Assembly (NCBI GenBank): GCA_039919885.1
Contig: JBDSEV010000002.1
Span: 96,677 to 160,676 of the forward strand
Reading direction: 5' to 3'
Length of the DNA: 64,000 nucleotides
From: JACMLD01 sp039919885
GTDB lineage: Bacteria > Bacteroidota > Bacteroidia > Chitinophagales > Chitinophagaceae
Shown: positions 1 through 8,969 of the stretch, piece by piece
Numbering within the stretch: the stretch's first letter is position 1
How the letters are laid out: the number at the start of each line of letters is the position of its first letter
Position numbers and translations under genes: made by a program
The notes under the pieces: model-generated
What the model saw: the letters and a program-made list of their open reading frames with translations, nothing else
Told to the model about the DNA's origin: nothing
The model's database searches: none

Positions 1-1233
1 ATTGTTGATGGTAGCACCGCCATCTACCCGAAGTTCTTTTATGCTGATGCCAGAATCGGATTCCATCGCTTTTAATACATCAGTTGTCTGGTAAGCGATG
101 CTTTCCAGTGCGGCCCTGCTGAGGTGTTCTTTGGTTGTACCCCGTGTAACGCCAAAAATACTTCCCCGCGCATACTGGTTCCAGTGAGGTGCGCCCAGTC
201 CTGCAAATGCAGGCACGATATACACGTCGCCGGTATCAGCAACACTTTCAGCCAACGGCTCTGCTTCCGCGGCGGAACGTATCAGCTGCAGCCCGTCTCT
301 CAGCCATTGTATCACTGCACCTGCAATAAAAATGCTTCCTTCAAGTGCATAAGTGGTGGTGTCGTTAATTCTCCAGGCAACCGTTGTAAGCAGGTTGTTG
401 CTGGAACGAACGGCCTTGTCACCGGTATTCATCAGCATAAAGCAGCCGGTACCATAGGTGTTTTTTACCATGCCGGGCGCGGTGCACATCTGTCCAAACA
501 AGGCAGCTTGCTGATCTCCGGCAATGCCTGCAATGGGCATATCGCCGTGTTCAGTAACACCATAAATTTCACTTGATTGTTTTACTGCTGGCAGCATGCT
601 GCGCGGTATGTCAAATAGTTCAAGCAATTCATCGTCCCACGCGCAGGTATGTATGTTCAGCAGCATGGTTCTGGATGCATTGGAAACATCGGTTATATGC
701 AGTTTGCCGCCAGAGAGTTTCCAGGTTAGCCAACTGTCTACTGTACCAAATGCCAGCTCCCCCTTGTTTGCTTTTTCTCTTGCACCAGGCACATTATCCA
801 GTATCCATTTTAATTTGGTTGCAGAAAAATACGCGTCAATGATCAGCCCTGTTTTTTCCTGTATCATTTTTGCCATGCCGCGTTCTTTTAACGCATCGCA
901 GAATGCAGCCGTGCGCCTGTCCTGCCATACAATGGCATTATAGATAGGTTTGCTGGTGCGTTTGTCCCACACAATGGTGGTTTCGCGCTGGTTGGTAATG
1001 CCAATGGCAGCAATTTGTTTGGTACTGATACTTTCCCTCGCAATAACTTCTGCCATTACACTAAACTGTGTGCTCCATATTTCTTCTGCATCGTGCTCCA
1101 CCCAGGCGGGTTGCGGGTACAGTTGCGTAAATTCTTTCTGGGCAGTGCTGATGATATTGCCATCATGGTTAAATAAAATAGCCCTCGAACTGGTGGTTCC
1201 CTGGTCCAGCGCAAGAATGTACAGGTTGGTCAT
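1..1233 (-). CDS. glpK: Glycerol kinase (5' part, runs off the left edge)
   Basis: This is a FGGY-family kinase that phosphorylates glycerol to glycerol 3-phosphate in the cytoplasm. The reverse strand is open from the ATG at 1233 to the window edge, giving about 411 of the roughly 500 residues usual for GlpK. The N-terminus reads MTNLYILALDQGTTSSRAIL, which contains the phosphate-binding DQGTTSSRA motif. Further in are AWVEHDAEEIW, ITNQRETTIVWD and IVWQDRRT, which are typical of glycerol kinase rather than xylulokinase. The C-terminal part and the downstream neighbours, often a glycerol facilitator or GlpD, are outside the window. Plus-strand ORFs across this stretch are antisense shadows. 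Confidence 0.95.
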   Translation of the reverse strand, partial: MTNLYILALDQGTTSSRAILFNHDGNIISTAQKEFTQLYPQPAWVEHDAEEIWSTQFSVMAEVIARESISTKQIAAIGITNQRETTIVWDKRTSKPIYNAIVWQDRRTAAFCDALKERGMAKMIQEKTGLIIDAYFSATKLKWILDNVPGAREKANKGELAFGTVDSWLTWKLSGGKLHITDVSNASRTMLLNIHTCAWDDELLELFDIPRSMLPAVKQSSEIYGVTEHGDMPIAGIAGDQQAALFGQMCTAPGMVKNTYGTGCFMLMNTGDKAVRSSNNLLTTVAWRINDTTTYALEGSIFIAGAVIQWLRDGLQLIRSAAEAEPLAESVADTGDVYIVPAFAGLGAPHWNQYARGSIFGVTRGTTKEHLSRAALESIAYQTTDVLKAMESDSGISIKELRVDGGATINN

Positions 1234-1463
1234 ATGTAAGCATTGATGATTAGGGAAAGTAAGATAGGAAAAAAAGAGAAAGAATTGGTCCGAATGTCGT
1301 GGAAGGAATTTGAAATTGCGTTTGCTTAACATATTGTGAAAACCAATGCTACAACCAAATAGCTATTTTTACCGGGCGCGTGAATTTTATTAATTTCATG
1401 AAAGGGTGCAGAATCAGCAGGTAATTGAATTAATCAGCTTTCGCGGAAGAAAACCTTAATGCT
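1234..1463. other. Intergenic region between two diverging genes
   Basis: This AT-rich stretch separates glpK (leftward) from the envelope gene to its right. I see no ORF, RNA gene or convincing hairpin. It must hold the promoters of both genes, but no clean TAnnTTTG box stood out. Confidence 0.4.
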
Positions 1464-1505
1464 ATAAAAAATTCTATTCCAATATTTTTATTTAGTTTCT
1501 TTTTT

Positions 1506-3974
1506 GTGTCGTTTGCGGCGCCAGGCGATCCGATACCCCGCATCAGGCAAACCCTGGCCACGTATTATCGCAATTATCCACAGGAAAAAGTTTACCTGCA
1601 ACTTGATAAACAATTCTATTCTGCTGCTGAAACCATCTGGTTCAGCGGATATGTTATTTATAAGAACACGCCATCCTTTATCAGTAATATACTTTATGTA
1701 GAATTGTTTAATGACAAAGGCCGTATTCTTAACCGGGCCATGCTGCCGGTTCAGAAAGGAACTGTCTCGGGAGAATTTTTGTTGCCGGCCAGCCTGCCTG
1801 CAGGAAACTACTATATCCGTGCCTACACGGCATGGATGCTCAATTTCAGTAACGAATTGTTTTTCTATCGCAAAATATCGGTTACGGACAACCGGAAGCC
1901 GGAGAAAAAGCAGGCTGCTGCGGGGCATGCTGATTTCTCAGTGCAATTTTTTCCGGAAGGTGGTAACCTGGTGAGCAGGTTAACCAGCCTTGTTGCCTTC
2001 AAAGCGATCGATACCAACGGCCTGCCTGTAAATGCTTCTGGCAAAGTATTCAACAACCTGGGCGATACGATGGCGCTGATTAAAACAACCCATAAAGGGA
2101 CAGGCTATTTCATTATTCACTGTACCCCGCAAACCATCTATACCGCCCTGGTAACTGCTAATGGCATTACAAAAAAAATTCCTCTTCCTGCCGTACAAAC
2201 AAATGGTATTGTCTTGCATACAGAAACGCACATCACTGCCGGCGCAGACAGCGTCTTTTTTCACATTTCCAGGAGCGGCCTCAATAAAGAAAAATTTGAA
2301 AACCTTCTTTTATGTGCCCGGATGGAGAACAATTTTTCGGTTTCAAAGATCCATTTTAATGAAACTACTTTTAATGATCCGCTGGATACGGTGCTAACGG
2401 CCCCATACCCGCTGCTGTTAAATGATTTCGGTGCAGGCCTGCTGCATATTGCAGTATTAACCGAGTCCGGAAATGTATTGGCAGAAAGAACGGTTTTTTT
2501 GCGGCAACAAAGGCCTGACTCCGTTCAGCTACAGCTAGCAGCAACCAATACCAGTGAAGAAAAAAGTAATTTTCTCGTTTCACTTCCGAATGACTATAAA
2601 GGGACGCTGGCGATATCAGTAACTGATGCAGGTGATGGAACCGACGATGGTAGCGGTAATTCAATCCGCGCGGCTATGCTGCTCTCGCCCGAAATAACTG
2701 CCAGCATAGATGATGCTGAATGGTATTTTGACAGTCGTCATCCGGAAGCGGCACATGCGCTCGATGTATTATTGCTAACATGCAGCACTGCAGGAAGCGG
2801 GTTGCAGCGTATTTTAGACAGGGATGAACAAAAGGTAAAATATTTTCCTGAAAAAGCAATAACGCTATCGGGACGTGCATTTGAAATAAGAGGGAATGTA
2901 AAATCGCCGATGGATAATGGTTCGCTTTTTCTTATTTTAAAAAATGCGGCAGATTCAATCACCTTGCCTTTGCGTATTAACACGGATACGACGGGATTTT
3001 TTGTAGTGAACGACCTGGCCTTTCACGATACAGCGAGTATCTATATTCAAACTGGCACCAAAACACCGGGTAGTATAAGCAACAGTTCGGCGATAGAATT
3101 TTCTAAAAATATTTTTGATTCTATTGCTCAAAGTAACTACTCGGTGGCGCCAACTGTACTCAGCAGAAAGCCTGTTATTACAAATGCGGATAGTCCGGTC
3201 GATGCGTCCTCGGCTGATCAGGCAGGCATATTAGCGAACGTAACGGTAACGGCGAAGACCAGAACACAGCTTGACAGCGTACTAGCTCAATATGCAAGCG
3301 GAATGTTTGCCAACCCTGGTTCATGGGCGCAGACATTGGATCTTACCAGGGACCCTATTACAGCTAATTCCGACCAGGACGTGCTGGCATGGTTAAATGG
3401 GAAAGCAGCCGGGTTGAATTATTCGTACAGCAATGGGAAACCGGTTATTTACTGGCGTTTCTCAAATATTATAGTAGGGTTGTCAAATGTTGAGCAGCTA
3501 AAGCTCAACTCCCCGGCTTTTTTCTTAAATGAAGCGTTGCTGAGTGCCGGTCTGGAGGGGTATGATGCTGCCATCGATTTGCTTTCCGGCATACGTATAG
3601 CGGATGTTGCACTGATAAGAATTTATAAACCAGGCACTATGCCCAATGTCCCAGACAACGGTCCCCATGGAACAATTGCTATCTGGCTTAAAAATGGTGC
3701 CGAAGTGAAGCGTCCGGTACCTGGTGTTGATTTTGCAAAATTTTCAATAAGGGGATATAAAATAAACCGCCGCTTTGTTGATATAGATACGACCCTCAAA
3801 AAACACAGCACTTTATACTGGAACCCATCGCTGGAAATAAACCCACTTACACATACTGCCTCGTTTAGTTTTGCGAAGAATGGATCAAAACTGTTTCGGA
3901 TTATCGCACAAGGGATGGATGGAAATGGTAACGTGGTAAGCGTAAACCAGCTTGTTAATAACAATAGCAAATAA
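1506..3974 (+). CDS. Secreted MG2-like (macroglobulin-domain) envelope protein
   Basis: This is a large exported protein of about 820 residues. The N-terminal 130 residues (YPQEKVYLQLDKQFYSAAET, then GEFLLPASLPAGNYYIRAYT) look like the MG2-type beta-sandwich found in many Bacteroidota surface proteins. A middle region of repeated beta-rich segments follows, and near residues 570-720 there is a segment resembling a TonB-receptor plug (ANVTVTAKTRTQLDSVL, later GPHGTIAIWLK). It has no barrel, so it is probably periplasmic or on the outer membrane surface. The coordinates use the first standard start codon, a GTG at 1506, but in-frame sequence from 1464 upstream encodes a good signal peptide that begins with ATA instead of ATG (see findings). 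The next gene starts 12 bp after its stop and is likely co-transcribed. Confidence 0.7.
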   Translation: MSFAAPGDPIPRIRQTLATYYRNYPQEKVYLQLDKQFYSAAETIWFSGYVIYKNTPSFISNILYVELFNDKGRILNRAMLPVQKGTVSGEFLLPASLPAGNYYIRAYTAWMLNFSNELFFYRKISVTDNRKPEKKQAAAGHADFSVQFFPEGGNLVSRLTSLVAFKAIDTNGLPVNASGKVFNNLGDTMALIKTTHKGTGYFIIHCTPQTIYTALVTANGITKKIPLPAVQTNGIVLHTETHITAGADSVFFHISRSGLNKEKFENLLLCARMENNFSVSKIHFNETTFNDPLDTVLTAPYPLLLNDFGAGLLHIAVLTESGNVLAERTVFLRQQRPDSVQLQLAATNTSEEKSNFLVSLPNDYKGTLAISVTDAGDGTDDGSGNSIRAAMLLSPEITASIDDAEWYFDSRHPEAAHALDVLLLTCSTAGSGLQRILDRDEQKVKYFPEKAITLSGRAFEIRGNVKSPMDNGSLFLILKNAADSITLPLRINTDTTGFFVVNDLAFHDTASIYIQTGTKTPGSISNSSAIEFSKNIFDSIAQSNYSVAPTVLSRKPVITNADSPVDASSADQAGILANVTVTAKTRTQLDSVLAQYASGMFANPGSWAQTLDLTRDPITANSDQDVLAWLNGKAAGLNYSYSNGKPVIYWRFSNIIVGLSNVEQLKLNSPAFFLNEALLSAGLEGYDAAIDLLSGIRIADVALIRIYKPGTMPNVPDNGPHGTIAIWLKNGAEVKRPVPGVDFAKFSIRGYKINRRFVDIDTTLKKHSTLYWNPSLEINPLTHTASFSFAKNGSKLFRIIAQGMDGNGNVVSVNQLVNNNSK

Positions 3975-3986
3975 AAGGCGGAAAGC

Positions 3987-5192
3987 ATGAAGGAGTTGCT
4001 TTTAATCATATGTACACATTGTTTATGTTGCGCTACCGGTATCGCACAAAACGTCCTTACCGGCCGTGTCATTGAAGCAGGCACTCCGAAGCCCGTGCCT
4101 GCCGCAACCGTATATGTGAGCAACTCTTCAACGGGCACATCTACCGGTGACAATGGCGAGTTTGTTTTAAAAAAGCCAATGAATGACAAGTTTACGCTCG
4201 TAGTATCTTGTATAGGTTATGAAACTTTTACAAAAGATTTCCAGCAGGGCACAATTGCGTTGAACATGCGCATTGAACTCAGGCGTAAAGCGGCTGATTT
4301 GGATGAAGTAGTGGTAACGCCTGCAGATAAAAATGGTTGGGCAAAATGGGGCGATTTATTTATTGAACATTTCATGGGCAATTCATCGTACGCACGCAGC
4401 TGCAGAATAAAAAATCCGAAAGTTTTAAAATTCAGGATGAATGAGAAAGACAGTACGTTAACAGTTGTAGCCGGTGAAGCAATTGTGATCGAAAACAAAT
4501 CATTGGGATATACCGTCCGGTACAATTTAAAAGAATTTAAATATTATTTTTCAGGCAACACTGTATTTTATTCAGGATATGCCCTGTTTGAAGACCACGC
4601 CTTCAGTGATGGCAAACTCCGGGTACAATACCTGGAAGCCAGAGAGAAGGTTTATGCGGTTTCGCTGATGCATTTTATACGAAGCCTGTACACGGGGACA
4701 ACGCAGCCAGCCGGTTTCGTCATTATGCGGAAAATAAAAAATGGCACAATAGAAATGAAAAAAGGCGGCACTGTAGTGGAACAGGAATACACGGGTGTGT
4801 CACTTTTTGATACCGTTTATGAAATCAGTAACGCAGACACACGAATCAAAATTGTAGCAGTTGAAAGTACAGAAAAGCCCAATGCTAATTTTGACAGTGC
4901 TGATAAATCTTCTATAAACAATTTAATTTCTTATAATGACGGAAAGCTTGTGCTGAATTTCACTGATACATTGCAGGTCATTTATACTAAAGACAGACCC
5001 CCGTTTGAATATGCCGGTAACAACCGTGCTGCAAAGGTCATTAGTTCTGAATTGTCGATGCCTTGGCCCGGACCAGTAACTATTATGCCTGATGGGAGTT
5101 TTACACCGACTAATTTGGTAATGAATGGTTTTTGGGGATGGTGGGAAAAGATCTCGATTATGCTCCCATACGATTTTCAACCGTTGGATTAA
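3987..5192 (+). CDS. Carboxypeptidase-regulatory-like domain envelope protein
   Basis: This is an exported protein of 401 residues. A signal peptide (residues 1-20, ending GIAQ) is followed by a CarboxypepD_reg-like domain at about 22-95 (VLTGRVIEAGTPKPVPAATV, then CIGYETFTKDF). A short DEVVVTP linker of the kind that precedes TonB plug domains comes next, but no plug or barrel follows. The remaining 300 residues are a beta-rich domain I do not recognise by name; similar proteins recur in Bacteroidota envelopes. It lies 12 bp downstream of the MG2-like gene, suggesting one operon and a shared role at the outer membrane. Function unknown. Confidence 0.75.
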   Translation: MKELLLIICTHCLCCATGIAQNVLTGRVIEAGTPKPVPAATVYVSNSSTGTSTGDNGEFVLKKPMNDKFTLVVSCIGYETFTKDFQQGTIALNMRIELRRKAADLDEVVVTPADKNGWAKWGDLFIEHFMGNSSYARSCRIKNPKVLKFRMNEKDSTLTVVAGEAIVIENKSLGYTVRYNLKEFKYYFSGNTVFYSGYALFEDHAFSDGKLRVQYLEAREKVYAVSLMHFIRSLYTGTTQPAGFVIMRKIKNGTIEMKKGGTVVEQEYTGVSLFDTVYEISNADTRIKIVAVESTEKPNANFDSADKSSINNLISYNDGKLVLNFTDTLQVIYTKDRPPFEYAGNNRAAKVISSELSMPWPGPVTIMPDGSFTPTNLVMNGFWGWWEKISIMLPYDFQPLD

Positions 5193-5224
5193 ATAATATA
5201 CTTTTTATACTAATCAGTAATATA

Positions 5225-7735
5225 TTAAAATGTAAGCCGGAAACTGAAGAACACGCCAAACCGTTTTACGCCTTCGGGTGGCAGCGGCCGGGGCAGTACC
5301 CGCCAAATAAAATCCAACCGGAATACTTTTAAAATATTGTCCACGCCGGTGCCGATTTCCATATAGGTTTTACCATTCAGCGAATTAAAAGTATAACCGG
5401 GTGTTGTGTTGTATGCCTTGTTTGCATCACTCAGGCTTCCCCATAAACCCTTTGCCGTCCAGAATTGCCTGAACTTTAATTTCCTTGTGAAAGGAATGAA
5501 CCGGAATAAGCCGGCGCCAAAATTATGTTCCAGGCCGAAGCCCATGTATTTATCGTGGACATACTCCCACCGGTTCAATAAGCTGTACGCATACCTGTTA
5601 TAATAATAGATTTCGTTACCAGGCGCTACGTCCAGTAACATAAAAGGCAATGTGCCAAAGGTTTTACCTGCGAATACATTGTAATACAGACTGCCATAGG
5701 GAGGCAGCTGCAGGAAATCTGAAATACCACCAGATAACTTTGTATAATTGTAACTGCTGTTCAGTATACCGCTCATGCCCCTGGATAATTTTATTTCGCC
5801 AATTGGGTAAGGGCTGCCCAGGCTGTACCGGTAAAAATGCGTTTCCAGAAATTTTTCGAGATAAGCAAAACGCAGGCGGATACTGGCTTCAAAATTATTA
5901 AATATTTCACCGCTTGCTGCAGGGTAGGCCGATTTGGAAGGCAGGTTGCGCAGCGGATCGTATTTTTTGTCCGTAGCATTCAGTAATACGGAAAAGCCGG
6001 AATGCCATTCTTTAAAGAAATCAATTCTTTTTTCTTCTGTGAATAGAAATTTTATGGGCACGCCGGATTTACGGATGGCCAGTGCAAATATATTGTCCTG
6101 GCTTACTTCATCTAAATACTGCTGGCCGTAGTCGATGTCCTTCGAATATTTGACAAACAGATAAGAACGCGGATTTTTATTGAACAGGTAAAGTGCATCT
6201 CCTTCGTATTTGAATTTCTGGTCGCCAAAACCATAGGCGAGGTAGCCGTGCAGGGTAAATTTTTTATTGAAGCTGCGGTTGGTGCCCAGGTCGAACCGGG
6301 TTCTGAACCCTTCCAGCACATTGGAAAACACCCAGTTTTGCCAGGGGCCGATTTGGTAATTGCCCACGTTCAAATAACCAGTGCCAATGAAGTTGATGAT
6401 ATTGGTATATTTTATAAATACCGGCATTTTTTGCAAGGTGTCAATCATAGCGTAGACCGACTTTTCATTTTTGCTCAATGCTTCGTGCCGCTGTTCGTCC
6501 CAGTAATTTTCTTCTTTGTCGCGGGCGCCCTTCTGTACCAGGACTTCCTGTATGATTTTATTCAGCTTCAGCGAATCTTCAATATAAGACTGGTTGCGCA
6601 CAATATTTGTGTACGTAGTTGTTTTACGGGCAATAATACCTGTCTTGTTTTTACCGATGGGTGCGATGTCGGCTACAAATTTGTCTTTTACCAGGAACCA
6701 GGTACTGTCATCTATTAATTTATATTCCTGTATGAGGCTTAATTTATCGATAAAATTAATATTGGCTTCGGCAGATAAATACAGCGTCATTTTTTGTACA
6801 GCCCAACTGGTATCATGTACCCAGCAATCTCCCTGGAAAGTGTTTTCACCTTTTCGTTTCGGCGTAAAACTCATGTGAATAAGGCGCCGGCCACTTACAA
6901 ACTGTGAATCCAATACGGTATAGCGATAATAGTTATCGCCATTGTCGCTGATGGGACTAACAAATTTTTTATCAAACACCGGTACAAAATTGGCATAAAC
7001 GTTTACGTTAGCGTCGGTACCGCCAAGCAGTTTACTGATGCTTTCGTTGTCTACGCCTGCTGACTTGCTGCCTTTAATGATTTCTCTGGTTCTGAAAGGT
7101 TTTTTCTGAAAATAATAGTCAGAAATGTTTTCCGTAAGAAAAATGGGGAGGAATGGCGGCCCTTCGGTGGTATCTATATTGTCAAACACAAACCCAAATG
7201 GCTTTAGTAATTTTCGATTTTTTATTTTTTCTTTGTTAATGCGGTTCAGATCCAGCTCCATTTTGTTGTAAAGCTCATAGGAGAAATTGTCGAACCGGTA
7301 CCGGTCGTTCTCTGGTTTATGCTTAACAATGCGTTTCCACATCAGGTAACCGCGATCTATTTTTCTTTTTACGACCACCTCCGCCACCGTTTTGCCACGT
7401 TCCAGGTTGATCACAAATTGTAACTGGCTATCGGCTGCTTTTTTAAGAAAGTCAGGCCCAATAAAAAGCTTGTAATCTTTGTATCCTACATACGTAACCA
7501 ATAAAGTATCGGAAGGCCACTCATTAAAATGGAAAATAAAATTGCCGGCAGAATCACTGAGTTTACCATTGCCGCTGTGTATAAAGCTGATGGATGCAAA
7601 CGGCACCCGCTCATCACTGAGCGCATCTTTTATATAGCCTTGGAGGGTTTTATTTTGTGCGTTTGCGGCACCTGCCGACAGCAGACAGCAAATAATCAAT
7701 AGCATACTGTAACCGAGCAGCTTCAGGAGGTTCAT
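5225..7735 (-). CDS. DUF5686 / carboxypeptidase-like regulatory domain protein
   Basis: This protein of 836 residues belongs to a family widespread in Bacteroidota and predicted to sit in the outer membrane. The signal peptide (MNLLKLLGYSMLLIICCLLS, then AGAANAQ) is followed by a CarboxypepD_reg-like beta-sandwich at about 30-115 (LQGYIKDALSDERVPFASIS, later VTYVGYKDYKL). The DUF5686 region then runs to the C-terminus and ends in a strand with terminal phenylalanine (FFSFRLTF), as expected for a beta-barrel recognised by BAM. It converges on the preceding plus-strand gene with only 32 bp between the stops. Its molecular function is not established. Confidence 0.85.
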   Translation of the reverse strand: MNLLKLLGYSMLLIICCLLSAGAANAQNKTLQGYIKDALSDERVPFASISFIHSGNGKLSDSAGNFIFHFNEWPSDTLLVTYVGYKDYKLFIGPDFLKKAADSQLQFVINLERGKTVAEVVVKRKIDRGYLMWKRIVKHKPENDRYRFDNFSYELYNKMELDLNRINKEKIKNRKLLKPFGFVFDNIDTTEGPPFLPIFLTENISDYYFQKKPFRTREIIKGSKSAGVDNESISKLLGGTDANVNVYANFVPVFDKKFVSPISDNGDNYYRYTVLDSQFVSGRRLIHMSFTPKRKGENTFQGDCWVHDTSWAVQKMTLYLSAEANINFIDKLSLIQEYKLIDDSTWFLVKDKFVADIAPIGKNKTGIIARKTTTYTNIVRNQSYIEDSLKLNKIIQEVLVQKGARDKEENYWDEQRHEALSKNEKSVYAMIDTLQKMPVFIKYTNIINFIGTGYLNVGNYQIGPWQNWVFSNVLEGFRTRFDLGTNRSFNKKFTLHGYLAYGFGDQKFKYEGDALYLFNKNPRSYLFVKYSKDIDYGQQYLDEVSQDNIFALAIRKSGVPIKFLFTEEKRIDFFKEWHSGFSVLLNATDKKYDPLRNLPSKSAYPAASGEIFNNFEASIRLRFAYLEKFLETHFYRYSLGSPYPIGEIKLSRGMSGILNSSYNYTKLSGGISDFLQLPPYGSLYYNVFAGKTFGTLPFMLLDVAPGNEIYYYNRYAYSLLNRWEYVHDKYMGFGLEHNFGAGLFRFIPFTRKLKFRQFWTAKGLWGSLSDANKAYNTTPGYTFNSLNGKTYMEIGTGVDNILKVFRLDFIWRVLPRPLPPEGVKRFGVFFSFRLTF

Positions 7736-7965
7736 ACAGCATCAAAAATATGATTAATGGCCCACAAAGCCCTGTTTAAAGGACAGCCATCACTTTGTAG
7801 CAGCTAGCTGCGCCGGCACTAGACCTTGTGTCTGAACCCTTCGTGCCGTATGGTTCAAAGTGCCGTTGGGGGTATCACCCGGGTAGTGACACGCTAAAAA
7901 TATTTATTTCCGATCACTAGGAATAACCGGTGTTTTATTTTTACTTTGTAATTCAAAGTACTTTT
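7736..7965. other. Intergenic promoter region
   Basis: This 230-bp stretch lies between two diverging genes. Its right end carries the first operator-like dyad (annotated separately). I see nothing else that is recognisable. Confidence 0.4.
7942..7964. promoter_or_regulatory. Operator-like inverted repeat, copy 1
   Basis: TACTTTG, five bases, then CAAAGTA is a perfect 7-bp dyad at 7942-7960, and its right arm continues into a second palindrome AAAGTACTTT (7955-7964). It ends 1 base before the ATG of the membrane protein, so a bound protein would block initiation. A near-identical copy lies at 8934-8956, right after the gene for a winged-helix regulator. That makes autoregulation by this regulator the obvious hypothesis. 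Confidence 0.6.
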
Positions 7966-8607
7966 ATGGATAGCCAGCAACAAAGCCTTGCAGATTTACA
8001 GGATATAAAACGCATCATGGAACGGAGCAGCCGTTTTATCAGTTTGAGTGGCCTGAGCGGCATTGCAGCCGGCTTTTTCGGACTGGCAGGTGCCGCTATC
8101 GCATATAACTGGATCAACCAATACTATCTTACTTATAATACCAAAGGTCATTGGGATTTAAATGATTTTGCGCAACTTGAATGGAAATTGTTTTTCCTGG
8201 GTTTGGCTACTATGCTGCTGGCGTTGCTTTCGGGGTTTTATTTTACCTGGAAAAAAGCAAAAAGCAATAACATGGTTGTATGGAATACCAGCAGCAAGCG
8301 CATGGTAGTTAACCTGTGTATTCCGCTGGCAACGGGTGGCGTTTTTATTTTTGCGATGCTACTGCACAATGAATGGAAATTTATAGGTCCTGCCTGCCTG
8401 TTGTTTTACGGCCTGGCTTTGATTAACGCGGGCAAATATACGTTGGATGAAATTCGTTACCTGGGCTTACTGGAAATAACGCTGGGCTGCATAAACCTGT
8501 TTCTGCCCGGTTACGGAATTTATTTTTGGGCCGCCGGATTTGGTATTTTGCATATTATTTATGGTGCACTGATGTGGGACAAATATGAAAGAGCGGCAAC
8601 AGCATAA
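7966..8607 (+). CDS. Membrane protein, first gene of regulator/CreD operon
   Basis: This is a 213-residue integral membrane protein with a cytoplasmic N-terminus (DSQQQSLADLQDIKRIMERS) and about six hydrophobic segments, ending in YGALMWDKYERAATA. The ATG at 7966 is chosen because the longer reading (from 7930) would run through the operator dyad and adds a non-protein-like stretch. No catalytic motif is visible. It stands 11 bp ahead of a winged-helix regulator gene, and the CreD-type gene follows; I recall this three-gene order in other Bacteroidota. It may be the membrane partner sensed by, or controlled through, the regulator. Function unknown. Confidence 0.75.
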   Translation: MDSQQQSLADLQDIKRIMERSSRFISLSGLSGIAAGFFGLAGAAIAYNWINQYYLTYNTKGHWDLNDFAQLEWKLFFLGLATMLLALLSGFYFTWKKAKSNNMVVWNTSSKRMVVNLCIPLATGGVFIFAMLLHNEWKFIGPACLLFYGLALINAGKYTLDEIRYLGLLEITLGCINLFLPGYGIYFWAAGFGILHIIYGALMWDKYERAATA

Positions 8608-8618
8608 ACAGTTTAGCA

Positions 8619-8918
8619 ATGAAGAACCCGATAGAGCACCTGAACAAAATTTTTGACAGTCGTATACGCCTGGGCATCATGAGTGCGCTGATGGTGAATA
8701 CGGCCATCAATTTTAATGAGCTGAAAGAGCTGATTGATGTAACGGATGGTAACCTGGCATCCCATTTAAAGACCCTGGAAGAAAATGCCTTCATTAAGGT
8801 ACAAAAAGGATTTATTGGGAGAAAAACCAACACCACTTACATTGCTACCAAGGCTGGCGAAAAAGCGTTTAAACAACATTTGGATGCGCTGGAACAAATG
8901 ATTAAATCTATCAGTTAA
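8619..8918 (+). CDS. Winged-helix transcriptional regulator (HTH_34-like)
   Basis: This is a 99-residue DNA-binding protein of the small winged-helix type related to the MarR/ArsR folds. The segment FDSRIRLGIMSALMVN is helix 1. FNELKELIDVTDGNLASHLK is the helix-turn-helix with its recognition helix, and the wing follows (FIKVQKGFIGRKTNTTYIAT, then AGEKAF). It has no effector or metal-binding domain. It sits between a membrane protein gene and a CreD-type gene, and a matching dyad lies just upstream of each of those genes, so it probably represses its own operon and creD. Confidence 0.9.
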   Translation: MKNPIEHLNKIFDSRIRLGIMSALMVNTAINFNELKELIDVTDGNLASHLKTLEENAFIKVQKGFIGRKTNTTYIATKAGEKAFKQHLDALEQMIKSIS

Positions 8919-8933
8919 TTTTTTTTGTCGAAA

Positions 8934-8956
8934 TACTTTGAAATACAAAGCACTTT
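8934..8956. promoter_or_regulatory. Operator-like inverted repeat, copy 2
   Basis: TACTTTG, five bases, CAAAGCA, then CTTTT is found in the gap between the regulator gene and the creD-like gene. It repeats copy 1 at 7942-7964 with few changes, including the trailing ACTTTT. It ends about 13 bases before the ATG of the creD-like gene, so this gene probably has its own regulated promoter. Confidence 0.55.
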
Positions 8957-8969
8957 TAAATAACACAAA

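Noticed and set aside
124..1246. Four plus-strand ORFs
   Set aside because: They lie antisense to glpK, which is clearly coding on the minus strand; their translations look like no known protein.
3623..4189. Minus-strand ORF of 188 codons
   Set aside because: It spans the end of one real gene and the start of the next in antisense and has no protein-like pattern.
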